Origin: JAPHSX01 sp039714395
GTDB lineage: Bacteria; Pseudomonadota; Gammaproteobacteria; Thiohalomonadales; Thiohalomonadaceae
Reading direction: 5' to 3'
DNA: 64,000 nt
NCBI GenBank assembly: GCA_039714395.1
Contig: JBDLJH010000011.1
Span: 41,386-105,385 of the forward strand
The stretch's first letter is position 1. Every line of letters begins with the position of its first letter. Positions 25,815 through 35,082 of this stretch are shown here, in pieces. The translations under genes and the position numbers were made by a program. A model generated the notes under the pieces. That model was not told the DNA's origin. It ran no database searches and saw nothing but the letters and a program-made list of their open reading frames with translations.

Positions 25815-28346
25815 ATGACCAGCAGCCTGCCTATTGACCCCCTGCTTCCCGAACTGCTCGTTGCCCTGGCGAGGCAGCCGTCCGTGGTGCTGGAGGCCCC
25901 GCCAGGCGCAGGCAAGACCACTCGGGTGCCACTGGCACTGCTGGATGTACCGTGGCTGGCAGGAAAGTCGATCATCATGCTGGAGCCGCGCCGCCTGGCG
26001 GCCCGCAATGCTGCCCTCTATATGGCCTCGGAGTTGGGTGAAGAGGCAGGGAAGCAGGTCGGTTATCGGGTACGCTTCGATAGCCGGGTGGGGCCTAACA
26101 CTCGTATAGAGGTGGTCACCGAGGGGATTCTTACCCGCCGCCTGCAGCAGGATCCGGAACTTAGCGGCGTAGGGTTGGTGATCTTCGATGAGTTCCATGA
26201 GCGCAATCTGCACAGCGATCTGGCGCTGGCCCTCTGTCTTGATGCCCAGCAGGGGTTGCGTGAAGACCTGAAATTGCTGGTGATGTCGGCCACCCTGGAC
26301 GGTGACCGGGTAGCGCGGCTGCTCAAGGCCCCGGTACTGCGCAGCGAGGGGCGGTGTTATCCGGTGGATCATCATTATCTGCCGCGTGAACCACAGGGCC
26401 GTATCCCCGAGGTGGCGGTAAGCGCGGTACGTCGTGCTCTGAGTGAAGAGCAGGGGGATATCCTGCTGTTTCTGCCCGGTGCCGGAGAGATCCGTCGCAC
26501 CCTCGATCTGCTGCGTGAAGAGCCCGCCTGTTCCGGCATCGATCTCTACCCCCTCTATGGCGACCTGCCCCATGCCGAGCAGGAGCGTGCCATTGCCCCC
26601 AGCCCTGCCGGAAAGCGCAAGGTGGTGCTCACCACCAATATCGCTGAGACCAGTCTCACCATCGAGGGGGTTAGGGTGGTGATCGACAGCGGCTGGCAGC
26701 GCATCCCGCAATTCGATCCCCGTAGCGGGCTTACCCGGCTGAAGACGGTGCGTGTATCCCGTGCCTCTGCCGTGCAGCGTGCCGGGCGTGCCGGACGGCT
26801 GGAGCCGGGTGTCTGTTACCACCTGTGGAGTGAAGCCACCCAGCAGGGACTGGTGCCCTACAATAATCCCGAGATCATCGAGGCGGATCTGGCCCCGCTG
26901 GCGCTGCAGCTGGCGCAGTGGGGCGTGGCCGATGCGGTATCATTACGTTGGCTCGATACCCCGCCCGCCGCCGCCCTGTCACAGGCACAACAGCTGTTGC
27001 AGCAGCTGGGCGCACTGGACACTCGGCAACGTATCACCCCGGATGGGGCGAAAATGGCTCGGTTGCCACTGCACCCGCGTCTGGCCCATATGCTGGTGCG
27101 GGCAGATTTTATGGGTCAGGGGGGGCTCGCCTGTGATATTGCTGCCCTGTTATCGGAGCGCGACATTCTGCGTGGCCTGGAGGGGGAGAGGCAGTGTGAC
27201 TTCGCCCTGCGGGTTACGGCACTACGTGCTCATCGTAAAAATGGTGGCAAGGGCGCGCGTGGTTATGGTGCCGATGGCAGGGCGTGCCGTGCTGTTGAAC
27301 GGGCTGCAAAGCAGTGGCGGCGTCTATTAAAGCTTCAAGCTGAAAACTCCACTGTTGCCGAGGAGCGGGTGGGGGCACTACTGGCACTGGCCTATCCCGA
27401 TCGGGTGGCACGGCGGCGTGATGAAGACGGTGGACGTTATCTGCTGGCGGGTGGTCGCGGCGCAGCGTTGTTCCGAGAGTGTGTAGCTAGTTCTGAGTTT
27501 GTCGTTGTCGCCGCGCTTGATGCCGGTAGTGCCTCTAAAACCGGAGAAGGACGCATCTTTTCTGCGGCCCCTATCACCCTGCAACAACTTGAATCACTGT
27601 TTTCCGAGCAGCTTGAGTGGCGTGAAGAGGTGGCCTGGGATGAGCGCTTGCAGGTAGTCATTGCCCGCCGCGTGCGAGGCTTGGGTGCACTGGTGCTGGA
27701 GCAGGCAGTGCTTCCCTCGCCCGATACCGAGGCCATCAACAATGCGATGCTGCAGGGCATTCAGCAGATGGGGTTGGGTGTGCTGCCGTGGGATGAGGAG
27801 TGTCGTCAGCTACAGGCGCGGGTTTGCTCCCTGCGCCAGTGGTTGCCTGAGGCAGACTGGCCTGATCTCAGCGATGAGATTCTGCTGGCGGATCTTGGCG
27901 ACTGGCTCGCCCCCTGGCTTAATGGCATCAGTCGCCGTGAGCATCTCAAACGACTCGATCTCAAAGGAGCGTTACAGGCCATGCTCGGCTGGGATCGCCA
28001 GCAACAACTCGGGCAGTTGGCCCCTACCCACCTTACGGTACCCAGCGGTTCACGCAAGAAGCTGCAATACCGTGTTGATGGCACCCCACCGGTACTGGCG
28101 GTGAAGTTGCAGGAGCTGTTCGGACTGGCGCAGACTCCAGCCCTGGCAGGGGGGGAAGTGGCGGTGATGCTGCACCTGCTCTCCCCGGCACAGCGACCGA
28201 TACAGGTGACGCAGGATCTGGCGAGCTTCTGGCGCAACACCTACCCGGAGGTGAAGAAGGAGCTTAAGGGACGGTACCCTAAGCACCCCTGGCCCGATGA
28301 CCCGTGGCAGGCTGCACCAACGGCGTATACCAAAAGGCGTCGTTAG
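25815..28346 (+). CDS. hrpB: ATP-dependent RNA helicase HrpB
   Basis: 843-residue DEAH-family helicase. Walker A PPGAGKTTRVPLALL with Lys34; the DEAH-box variant DEFH in VIFDEFHERNLHSD; motif III SATLDG; motif VI QRAGRAGRLEPG; then the HrpB-specific C-terminal domain ending with YPKHPWPDDPW. ATG 25815 gives the typical family N-terminus; the frame opens slightly earlier. The physiological role of HrpB is poorly known (RNA processing in E. coli relatives). Confidence 0.93.
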   Translation: MTSSLPIDPLLPELLVALARQPSVVLEAPPGAGKTTRVPLALLDVPWLAGKSIIMLEPRRLAARNAALYMASELGEEAGKQVGYRVRFDSRVGPNTRIEVVTEGILTRRLQQDPELSGVGLVIFDEFHERNLHSDLALALCLDAQQGLREDLKLLVMSATLDGDRVARLLKAPVLRSEGRCYPVDHHYLPREPQGRIPEVAVSAVRRALSEEQGDILLFLPGAGEIRRTLDLLREEPACSGIDLYPLYGDLPHAEQERAIAPSPAGKRKVVLTTNIAETSLTIEGVRVVIDSGWQRIPQFDPRSGLTRLKTVRVSRASAVQRAGRAGRLEPGVCYHLWSEATQQGLVPYNNPEIIEADLAPLALQLAQWGVADAVSLRWLDTPPAAALSQAQQLLQQLGALDTRQRITPDGAKMARLPLHPRLAHMLVRADFMGQGGLACDIAALLSERDILRGLEGERQCDFALRVTALRAHRKNGGKGARGYGADGRACRAVERAAKQWRRLLKLQAENSTVAEERVGALLALAYPDRVARRRDEDGGRYLLAGGRGAALFRECVASSEFVVVAALDAGSASKTGEGRIFSAAPITLQQLESLFSEQLEWREEVAWDERLQVVIARRVRGLGALVLEQAVLPSPDTEAINNAMLQGIQQMGLGVLPWDEECRQLQARVCSLRQWLPEADWPDLSDEILLADLGDWLAPWLNGISRREHLKRLDLKGALQAMLGWDRQQQLGQLAPTHLTVPSGSRKKLQYRVDGTPPVLAVKLQELFGLAQTPALAGGEVAVMLHLLSPAQRPIQVTQDLASFWRNTYPEVKKELKGRYPKHPWPDDPWQAAPTAYTKRRR

Positions 28347-28609
28347 CTTGCTCAAACCGTTTAGTCCTTTTTCTGGTGTGCCATAGCTGGCGAAAAAGAA
28401 GGTTTCCTCCATATCTATGGGTTCATTTATTTTTCCTGGCGAGATCGCACTGGCGGTGATCTATTTCATCGCTCTCAGGGATAAGCGGGTTACCTCTCTT
28501 CAAGTGTTTTAATTTTCCACAACTTTCCCCTGAACAGGTATTATTGCCGTAAAGGCGATGGCAATGTACTCCTATAAACTTTTGATCTCTAAATTTAGTA
28601 ATAATTCAG

Positions 28610-30523
28610 ATGCAATCCCCTAGCGATATCCTTGGTCCAAATGGCCAGCTCGCCAAGCATTTGCCTGGCTTCGCCCCGCGCCTTCAGCAACAGGAGATGG
28701 CAGAGGCGGTAACACAGGCGCTGGCTGATAACTCACTCCTGATTGCCGAGGCTGGTACCGGTACCGGCAAGACCTTTGCCTATCTCATTCCTGCGATGCT
28801 CTCCGGGCAGAAGGTGATTATCTCTACCGGGACTAAAAACCTTCAAGACCAGCTGTTTCACAAAGATATTCCTTTGGTGCGTGATGCCCTTGGTGTACCG
28901 GTCGATGTTGCTCTGCTCAAGGGGCGAGCCAACTACCTTTGCCACCATCGCCTGCAGCTGGCACTGGAGGAGGGGCGTTTTCTAACTCGCAGTCAGACGG
29001 CAGAGTTACAGGAGATTGGTAAATGGTCGGGGCGTACCGCCTCGGGTGATATTGCCGAGCTCTCCAGTCTTAGTGAGGATTCGCCGCTCTGGCCGCAGGT
29101 AACCTCTTCCGCTGATAACTGCCTGGGTGGTGATTGCGATTACCTGGAGGAGTGTTTTCTCTCAAAGGCACGACGGCGCGCGCAGGAGGCTGATGTGCTG
29201 GTGGTTAATCATCATCTGCTGTTTGCCGACATGGCACTCAAAGATGAGGGTTTTGGTGAGCTGTTGCCAGGTGCCAATGCCTTTATTCTCGATGAGGCAC
29301 ACCAGTTGGCCGATACGGCCTCCAATTTTTTCGGCACCACTATTAGTGCCAACCAGCTGTTAGAACTGATCCGTGACAGTATTGCCGAGGAGATTCGCGA
29401 GGCAGGTGAGAGTCGTGAGTTGCGGGTGCGTGCCGATAAGCTGGAGAAGGCGGTACGTGATATGCGCCTCGCCTTTGGTGAGCAGTTACGTCGAGGAGCG
29501 TGGAAAGAGGTCGCTACACAAAGCGATCTTAAGGAGGCGATAGGGTCGGTCTCTGAACTGTTGGATGATCTGTCGCAGAAGCTGAAGACGCTGTCGGCCC
29601 GTGGTAAGGGGCTGGAATCATGCCACCAACGCAGTGAGGTGTTGGTGGAGCGTTTTACTCAACTGACGGGATCAACCCCGGAGGATATGATTCACTGGTA
29701 CGAGACCCATAGCCGCTCTTTTACTATCAATTTCACGCCGATGGATGTAGCGCAGTTATTCCAGCAGCAGCTCACTGTCCACCCCTGTGCCTGGGTTTTT
29801 ACTTCCGCCACCCTGGCGGTAGGTGAGAGCTTTCAACATTTTAGCGACCAACTGGGGCTGGAGGGGGCGGTGACTCACCGCTGGGACAGCCCCTTTGATT
29901 ATCCCCAGCAGGCGCTGCTCTATGTACCATCTCAGATGTCTGAGCCCAATAGCCCGGGCTACACCGAGGCGGTGGTGAATGCGGCGCTACCGGTGCTTGA
30001 GGCGAGTCAGGGGAGTGCCTTTCTGCTATTTACCAGTCACCGGGCCTTGCGTGAGGCGGCGGAGTTATTGACTGGACGTATCGATTATCCAATGCTGATC
30101 CAGGGTGACGCCCCGCGTACTCGCCTGCTGGAGCAGTTCAGAGAGAATGGCAATGCGGTGCTGTTAGGTACCGGTAGTTTCTGGGAGGGAGTCGATGTGC
30201 GTGGTGAGGCGCTCTCCTGTGTGATCATCGACAAGCTGCCCTTTGCCTCACCGGGTGACCCGGTGCTACAGGCGCGTATTGATGCGATGCGCGAGGCGGG
30301 TGGTAACCCGTTTATGGAATACCAGTTACCACAGGCAGTGATTACCCTGAAGCAGGGGGTGGGACGCCTGATCCGCGATGTCAGTGACCGTGGTGTTTTG
30401 GTGTTATGTGACCCAAGGCTTGGAACGAAAAGTTATGGCCGTGTATTTTTGGATAGCCTGCCGCCGATGAGCAAGACGCTAAAGCTGGAGGTGGTGCAGC
30501 GTTTTTACAAGCTGGATGTTTGA
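28610..30523 (+). CDS. yoaA: DinG-family Fe-S DNA helicase, YoaA type
   Basis: XPD-like superfamily 2 helicase, 637 residues. Walker A GTGTGKT at 49-55, four Fe-S cysteines Cys111, Cys171, Cys176 and Cys182, and DEAH at 228-231; C-terminal half with GTGSFWEGVDVRGE and QGVGRLIRD. The length and the downstream tsaB match E. coli YoaA (next to yeaZ/tsaB) better than the longer DinG. YoaA acts with the chi subunit of DNA polymerase III in replication repair. The 263-bp spacer upstream has a good -10 (TATTAT, 28539-28544) but no clear -35. Confidence 0.9.
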   Translation: MQSPSDILGPNGQLAKHLPGFAPRLQQQEMAEAVTQALADNSLLIAEAGTGTGKTFAYLIPAMLSGQKVIISTGTKNLQDQLFHKDIPLVRDALGVPVDVALLKGRANYLCHHRLQLALEEGRFLTRSQTAELQEIGKWSGRTASGDIAELSSLSEDSPLWPQVTSSADNCLGGDCDYLEECFLSKARRRAQEADVLVVNHHLLFADMALKDEGFGELLPGANAFILDEAHQLADTASNFFGTTISANQLLELIRDSIAEEIREAGESRELRVRADKLEKAVRDMRLAFGEQLRRGAWKEVATQSDLKEAIGSVSELLDDLSQKLKTLSARGKGLESCHQRSEVLVERFTQLTGSTPEDMIHWYETHSRSFTINFTPMDVAQLFQQQLTVHPCAWVFTSATLAVGESFQHFSDQLGLEGAVTHRWDSPFDYPQQALLYVPSQMSEPNSPGYTEAVVNAALPVLEASQGSAFLLFTSHRALREAAELLTGRIDYPMLIQGDAPRTRLLEQFRENGNAVLLGTGSFWEGVDVRGEALSCVIIDKLPFASPGDPVLQARIDAMREAGGNPFMEYQLPQAVITLKQGVGRLIRDVSDRGVLVLCDPRLGTKSYGRVFLDSLPPMSKTLKLEVVQRFYKLDV

Positions 30524-30604
30524 GTTTTTATTGATAATTTTAAGATAATCACTCAACTACCGCACATAGTGAAATATTGTGTTGTTTTAATCAGGAGAAT
30601 AATT

Positions 30605-31258
30605 GTGAAAAACGGTATGTCTAAAGCATGGGTTGTGGCAGGACTATTTACTGCCGTGGGCAGTGCCCAGGCAGATGGTATTGGTATTGGTGCCCGTTAT
30701 AGCACTCTGGGTGTTGGTGTTGAGCTGGGAAAATCATTTACCGACTTTTTTACTGCCCGTGTAGGCTTGAACAAGTACTCAATCAGTGACACCCAGAATA
30801 TTGATGACATTCAGTACAACACGGATTTGGATCTACAGTCCGCCTCGCTGCTGCTTGACTGGCACCCACTTGGTGGATCATTTCACTTCACTGCGGGCTA
30901 CTTGAATAATGGCAGTGAAATGAACGCTATAGCGCCCCCTACAGGCTCGTTTGATATTGGTGGTACTACTTACGATAGTTAGCTAGTGGATATTACACTT
31001 AACGGTTCCGTTAAACTGGGTAGTGGCCCCTATGTGGGTCTAGGTTGGGGCAACGTACCGGCCTCCGGTTTTGGTTTTGTGTTTGAGGCGGGTGTGGTGC
31101 AAATGGGGGTACCCGATGTTTCATTAGTACTAACTGGTGCTGATGCAGCCGCAGTAAACACCACAGATATCGACCAGGAGATCGCCAATATGAAGAACGA
31201 CCTGGACCAGTTCGATACCAACCCGGTGATCGCACTGGGTATCTCTTACGGTTTTTAA
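30605..31258 (+). pseudogene. Outer-membrane beta-barrel protein split by an amber codon
   Basis: Small outer-membrane barrel, read as one frame from GTG 30605 (AGGAG upstream) to TAA 31256-31258 and interrupted by a single in-frame TAG at 30980-30982. The upstream part has a signal peptide (VVAGLFTAVGSAQA then DGIGIGARYS) and barrel strands; the downstream part in the same frame has NGSVKLGSGPYVGLGWGN and ends YPVI-like NPVIALGISYGF with the C-terminal aromatic expected of barrels. The family is the small barrel proteins with DGIGIGA...LLDWHP...YVGLGWGN common in marine gammaproteobacteria. Both halves look otherwise unspoiled, so the stop is recent, a sequencing error or read through. CAG (Gln) to TAG is the simplest origin. 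Confidence 0.85.
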
Positions 31259-31276
31259 TCCATAGCTCTCAAATAA

Positions 31277-31311
31277 AAGGCCCGGGCTGCACTGGCATCC
31301 CGGGCCTTTTT
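31277..31311 (+). terminator. Strong terminator after the barrel gene
   Basis: AAGGCCCGGG (31277-31286) pairs perfectly with CCCGGGCCTT (31299-31308), followed by TTT. An A-rich stretch precedes it, so it can also work on the other strand. It separates the barrel gene from tsaB. Confidence 0.9.
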
Positions 31312-31328
31312 GTGTTCTGCTTCCGCCC

Positions 31329-32012
31329 ATGAAATTACTTGCCCTGGAAACTGCTACCGAGGCCTGTTCTGCCGCCCTCTATCTGAATGGCGAGATCAGC
31401 GAACGCTATCAAATAGCACCTCGCCAGCATACTGCACTGATTCTGCCTATGGCGGATGAGTTGCTGGCTGAGGCGGGACTTTCAGCTGCACAACTTGATG
31501 CTATTGCCTTCGGCTGTGGACCCGGAGCTTTTACCGGGGTGCGCATTGCCACCGGGGTGGTGCAGGGTATTGCCTTTGCGGCTGAATTACCGGTGCTGCC
31601 GGTCTCCACTCTAGCCACCCTGGCACAGGGGGCACGACGTGAGTTTGGCTGGACCCGTGTGGCCGCAGCGATCGATGCCCGTATGGCGGAGGTCTACTGG
31701 GGAAGCTTTGAGGATCACGGCGATGGCATCATGCACCCTGTCACTGAAGAGCAGGTGGTTGCTCCGCAGCAGGTGCCCCTGATTGAAGGTGATGGTTGGT
31801 ATGGCATTGGCAGTGGCTGGCAGAGCTATGCCGAGGAACTGGTGGAGCGGCAAGGTGGGGCTATTTCCGGTTTTAATGGCGATTACTTTCCCCACGCACA
31901 GGATGTCGCAAGCCTGGCAGTAGCTGCCTACAACCGCGGTGAGGCGGTGAGAGCTGAACAGGCGCTACCGCGCTACCTGCGTGACAACGTTGCGAAGAAG
32001 GCGGGACAGTGA
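31329..32012 (+). CDS. tsaB: tRNA t6A modification protein TsaB
   Basis: Partner of TsaD and TsaE in making N6-threonylcarbamoyladenosine at tRNA position 37. 227 residues, ASKHA fold without the metal-binding residues of TsaD. The N-terminus KLLALETATEACSAAL and the conserved AFGCGPGAFTGVRIATGVVQG are diagnostic. The yoaA-tsaB neighbourhood is conserved in gammaproteobacteria; here the broken barrel gene lies between them. Confidence 0.95.
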   Translation: MKLLALETATEACSAALYLNGEISERYQIAPRQHTALILPMADELLAEAGLSAAQLDAIAFGCGPGAFTGVRIATGVVQGIAFAAELPVLPVSTLATLAQGARREFGWTRVAAAIDARMAEVYWGSFEDHGDGIMHPVTEEQVVAPQQVPLIEGDGWYGIGSGWQSYAEELVERQGGAISGFNGDYFPHAQDVASLAVAAYNRGEAVRAEQALPRYLRDNVAKKAGQ

Positions 32013-32020
32013 TTTTTTGC

Positions 32021-32629
32021 TCATAGTGCTCCACTATCCTTGAGCTTGTTGAATACCGCCCTGGCTAGTAGGCGATAACCCTCAGTGTTGGGGTGGATTT
32101 GATCAGATCTCAGCTCTCGGTCTGAGAGAACCTCCGGAATGATTTCGGCCTCTAGCAGTAACTGTAGCCGATCCGCCAGGGTGTAGTAAAAGGGCGCACT
32201 CTGCAAACTGAAGATAGCCGGTCGTGGCACTCCAAGTAGCAACACAGGCACCCCCAGTTCACGACTGATCGTTACCATCTCTTCAAGATTTTTCTCCACT
32301 TCCTGCACAGATTTTTGACGCAACATATCATTGCCGCCAAGGCAGAGAATCAGCAGCTGTGGTTGATGCTCCTCCAGAGTGTCTGCGAGACGCGCCAGCC
32401 CTCCGGCACTAAGCTCGCCTGGGATGCCTGCATTGATCACCTGTCGACCACTCAACTGTTCCAGCATGGCCGGATAACTGCTCTCTTCTGTAGTGCCGGT
32501 GCCGTAGGTAAGACTGTCGCCAAAGGCGAGGATCACGGCATCGTGGGGCAGGGTGTTTAGGCGTGGCCCCTCGTCACCTGAACAGGCCGTGATAAGCAGG
32601 ATGAGGCAAAGAGTAAAAATCCGTTGCAT
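32021..32629 (-). CDS. SGNH-hydrolase lipoprotein (arylesterase/TesA-like)
   Basis: Esterase or lysophospholipase of 202 residues from ATG 32629; the longer frame to 32734 has no support. Lipoprotein signal with lipobox LITAC (cleavage before Cys). Catalytic blocks: FGDSLTYGTG (Ser nucleophile, block I), the GGNDML oxyanion block III, and DQIHPNTEGY carrying Asp and His (block V). Likely membrane-anchored in the periplasm. The substrate cannot be told from sequence. Convergent with tsaB. Confidence 0.88.
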   Translation of the reverse strand: MQRIFTLCLILLITACSGDEGPRLNTLPHDAVILAFGDSLTYGTGTTEESSYPAMLEQLSGRQVINAGIPGELSAGGLARLADTLEEHQPQLLILCLGGNDMLRQKSVQEVEKNLEEMVTISRELGVPVLLLGVPRPAIFSLQSAPFYYTLADRLQLLLEAEIIPEVLSDRELRSDQIHPNTEGYRLLARAVFNKLKDSGAL

Positions 32630-32831
32630 AAAGTCTTCTCTTGGTGATGTGATGAGATTATAGCGGGGTACGACGACCAGTGTGGTGATAGTGACGTGGT
32701 CGGGAGCTTCTCGGCGGCACGGGGATGACATCAAACGACAAGTTGCTCACGCACAGTTTCTGGTCGGCCGATAGGGCATGAACGAGGATCGTTGCCAAGA
32801 GTAGGCGGCGTGAAATGAAAAGGAGATATCA

Positions 32832-32873
32832 GGCTGTCTGCTATGGGACTTGTATGACTCCCCCATAACAGCC
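32832..32873 (-). terminator. Hairpin downstream of dapE
   Basis: Two stacked stems: GGCTGT (32832-32837) with ACAGCC (32868-32873), and TATGGG (32842-32847) with CCCATA (32862-32867), with a four-base bulge on one side. It lies eight bases beyond the dapE stop on the minus strand. The T-rich stretch follows only after about ten bases, so it may be a 3'-end stabiliser instead of a strict terminator. Confidence 0.45.
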
Positions 32874-32880
32874 GGAAACT

Positions 32881-34014
32881 TTAGCCTTCGGTTAGTAGCT
32901 GAATGAGGATTTGCTCATAGACAGTGGAGAGGGTGTCGAGATCGGCGGCGCTGACACACTCATTTACTTTATGAATGGTAGCGTTAAGCGGGCCGAGTTC
33001 CAGCACCTGTGCCCCGGTAGGGGCGATGAAACGGCCATCAGAGGTACCACCGGCGGTGTTTACCTCGGGTGTGTAGCCACAAACTGACTCAATGGCGGCA
33101 GTAGTCGCCTCAAGTAGTTTCCCTCCCTCGGTGAGAAAGGGGTTGCCAGAGAGTGCCCAGCGTATCTCGTACTCCAGACTGTGGCGATCCAGCAGTGCCT
33201 CGACCTTTTCGCGTAGCCCCGCCTCGGTCTGCTCGGTAGAAAAGCGGAAGTTGAACATCACTTCTATCTCGCCGGGGATGATGTTGCTGGCTCCGGTACC
33301 GGCGTTGATGTTGGCGATCTGAAAACTAGTGGGGGGGAAATGTTCGTTACCCTGATCCCACTCGATGGTGGTCAGTTCGGCCAGTGCCGGTGCGGCCTGG
33401 TGTACCGGGTTTCGTGCCAGATGCGGATAGGCAACGTGGCCCTGTATTCCCTTTACTGTGAGGTAGCCACTGAGTGAGCCACGGCGACCGTTCTTTACCA
33501 CATCGCCCACCCTGGCAGTACTGGTTGGTTCGCCTACCAGGCACCAGTCAATCTTTTCAGCACGTGCTTCGAGGGTGTCGATTACCTTTACCGTGCCATC
33601 TACCGCAGGGCCTTCTTCATCGCTGGTGATGAGAAGGCTGATAGAACCGGTGTGTTCTGGGTGGTTGGCGATGAAGCGCTCACAGGCGGTGACGAAGGCG
33701 GCAATAGAGCCCTTCATATCGGCGGCACCACGACCGTGGATTTTGCCGTCACTCAGTGTGGCGGAGAAGGGTGGGTGTTGCCACTTCTCTTCCGGTCCGG
33801 TAGGAACCACATCGGTATGCCCGGCAAAGCAGAAAATGGGTCCGCTGCTGCCGCGCCTTGCCCACAGGTTATCTACCTCACCAAAGCGCAGTGGTTCGCA
33901 GACAAAACCGAGGGTGCTCAGGCGCTCACACAACAGTGCCTGACAATCTGCGTCATCGGGGGTGATAGAGGAGCGGCTGATAAGGGCCTGGGCCAGTTCG
34001 GTTGTGGGGCTCAT
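32881..34014 (-). CDS. dapE: Succinyl-diaminopimelate desuccinylase
   Basis: Zinc peptidase-family enzyme that removes succinate from N-succinyl-LL-diaminopimelate on the way to lysine and peptidoglycan. 377 residues, typical length. Metal and catalytic motifs: FAGHTDVVPTG (metal His and Asp), GRGAADMKGS (bridging Asp), TSDEEGPAVDG (catalytic Glu) and the C-terminal ELGPLNATIHKVNE (metal His). Its dap partners dapD and dapC lie upstream in the same minus-strand run. Confidence 0.96.
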   Translation of the reverse strand: MSPTTELAQALISRSSITPDDADCQALLCERLSTLGFVCEPLRFGEVDNLWARRGSSGPIFCFAGHTDVVPTGPEEKWQHPPFSATLSDGKIHGRGAADMKGSIAAFVTACERFIANHPEHTGSISLLITSDEEGPAVDGTVKVIDTLEARAEKIDWCLVGEPTSTARVGDVVKNGRRGSLSGYLTVKGIQGHVAYPHLARNPVHQAAPALAELTTIEWDQGNEHFPPTSFQIANINAGTGASNIIPGEIEVMFNFRFSTEQTEAGLREKVEALLDRHSLEYEIRWALSGNPFLTEGGKLLEATTAAIESVCGYTPEVNTAGGTSDGRFIAPTGAQVLELGPLNATIHKVNECVSAADLDTLSTVYEQILIQLLTEG

Positions 34015-34086
34015 GAGATGTTTTGTTTGTGATGGGAGTGTCGTTGATTATATCGGCTGCATCGTGCTTTGCACATCGCTGATAGT

Positions 34087-34431
34087 TTAGAACAGCCGGG
34101 TGTACTCTTCTGCCTTGAAGCCGACATGTACCGAGCCATCATCCAGTTCCAGTACCGGGCGCTTGATCAGGGTGGGATTTTCCAGCATTAGTGACAGTGC
34201 CGAAGATTCGTCGATGTTGTCCTTTACAGGCTGTGGCAGCTGTCGCCAACTAGTACCTCGACGGTTGAGCAGGATCTCCCAGCCGACCACTTTATTCCAC
34301 TGCTGCAATTTCTGTTGCTCCAGCCCATCGGAGCGAAAGTCATGAAAGCGGTAGTCGACATTCTGTGCCTCCAGCCACTTGCGTGCCTTTTTTACCGAGT
34401 CACAGTTTTTGATTCCAGAAAGTGTATTCAT
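34087..34431 (-). CDS. ArsC/Spx-like thioredoxin-fold protein (YffB type)
   Basis: 114 residues. N-terminal SGIKNCDSVKKARKWLE with a single Cys in the thioredoxin-like site, and C-terminal NPTLIKRPVLELDDG, the Arg-Pro-X segment typical of the ArsC/Spx family. The YffB subgroup lies next to dapE in E. coli and many relatives, as here, and is not an arsenate reductase; its true role is unknown. ATG 34431, eight bases past the preceding stop. Confidence 0.9.
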   Translation of the reverse strand: MNTLSGIKNCDSVKKARKWLEAQNVDYRFHDFRSDGLEQQKLQQWNKVVGWEILLNRRGTSWRQLPQPVKDNIDESSALSLMLENPTLIKRPVLELDDGSVHVGFKAEEYTRLF

Positions 34432-34437
34432 CAAGTG

Positions 34438-34953
34438 TTAGATTTTTTTCCCCAGGGCATAGTTACCCTTACCCTTGTTTTGGAGCCAGCCACTATTTAT
34501 CCACCGTTCCAGATCCCGTTGGAAGTCGCTGGGTTTGATGTCGTAGCCTTCAAGCTTCTCCTTTAACAGGCTGGAGCTGATATAGGGACGCTTGTTCATA
34601 ATCTGACGAATAGTTGACTTGAGTTTTTCGTCGCCACCACCGCTGCTACTTGCAGCTACAGGCTTAGCTGTTTTCTTTGCTGTGCCACCACCCAGTGTCC
34701 CGATCTCCTTGTCGAGTTCTGCCAGTGCCTGTTCCTGATCGGAAGCCAGCTTCTCGCGCTGCTTCTGCATATCACGGATTTTTTTATCGGTGAGCAGGAG
34801 GATGTTCTTGTGCTCACTGATCATCGCTTTGCGTTTGTCTTTGAACTCATCGAGCTTGCCCTGGCGCTCAGCAGCATCTTGCTCTTCTTTCTCTTTATGT
34901 TGTGCCAGTTCAAACAGCTCTTTGGCAGAGAGTTTGGATAGATCTATCGACAT
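34438..34953 (-). CDS. Unknown coiled-coil plus winged-helix-like protein
   Basis: 171 residues in three parts: a highly charged N-terminal helix likely forming a coiled coil (about 1-88, starting SIDLSKLSAKELFELAQ); a Lys/Ala/Ser/Gly-rich linker (about 89-108); and a compact C-terminal segment (about 109-171) with KLKSTIRQIMNKRPYIS, SDFQRDLERWINSGWLQ and a final GNYALGKK, looking like a small winged helix with wing. An oligomerisation domain plus linker plus DNA-binding domain recalls nucleoid-associated proteins in layout only; I do not recognise the family. Good ribosome site AAGGAA. It sits between dapD and yffB. Confidence 0.7.
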   Translation of the reverse strand: MSIDLSKLSAKELFELAQHKEKEEQDAAERQGKLDEFKDKRKAMISEHKNILLLTDKKIRDMQKQREKLASDQEQALAELDKEIGTLGGGTAKKTAKPVAASSSGGGDEKLKSTIRQIMNKRPYISSSLLKEKLEGYDIKPSDFQRDLERWINSGWLQNKGKGNYALGKKI

Positions 34954-35082
34954 CGTAATATTCCTTGTAAGCGAGGGGGGAAACCCTGCGTAATTATTAG
35001 TGTAGTCCCTTTTACATTCTGTGATGCAGATCAGGTTCCCGCGGCCTCGGCACCGTTACCGGTACCGAAGTTGGGGCCTGTT

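Noticed and set aside
25800..26822. 340-codon minus-strand ORF inside hrpB
   Set aside because: It overlaps the helicase core with all motifs intact on the plus strand; no domain is seen in the antisense frame.
30986..31258. Separate 90-residue gene starting at GTG after the amber codon
   Set aside because: It is in the same frame as the upstream half and continues its beta-barrel; there is no signal peptide or ribosome site, so it is part of one broken gene.
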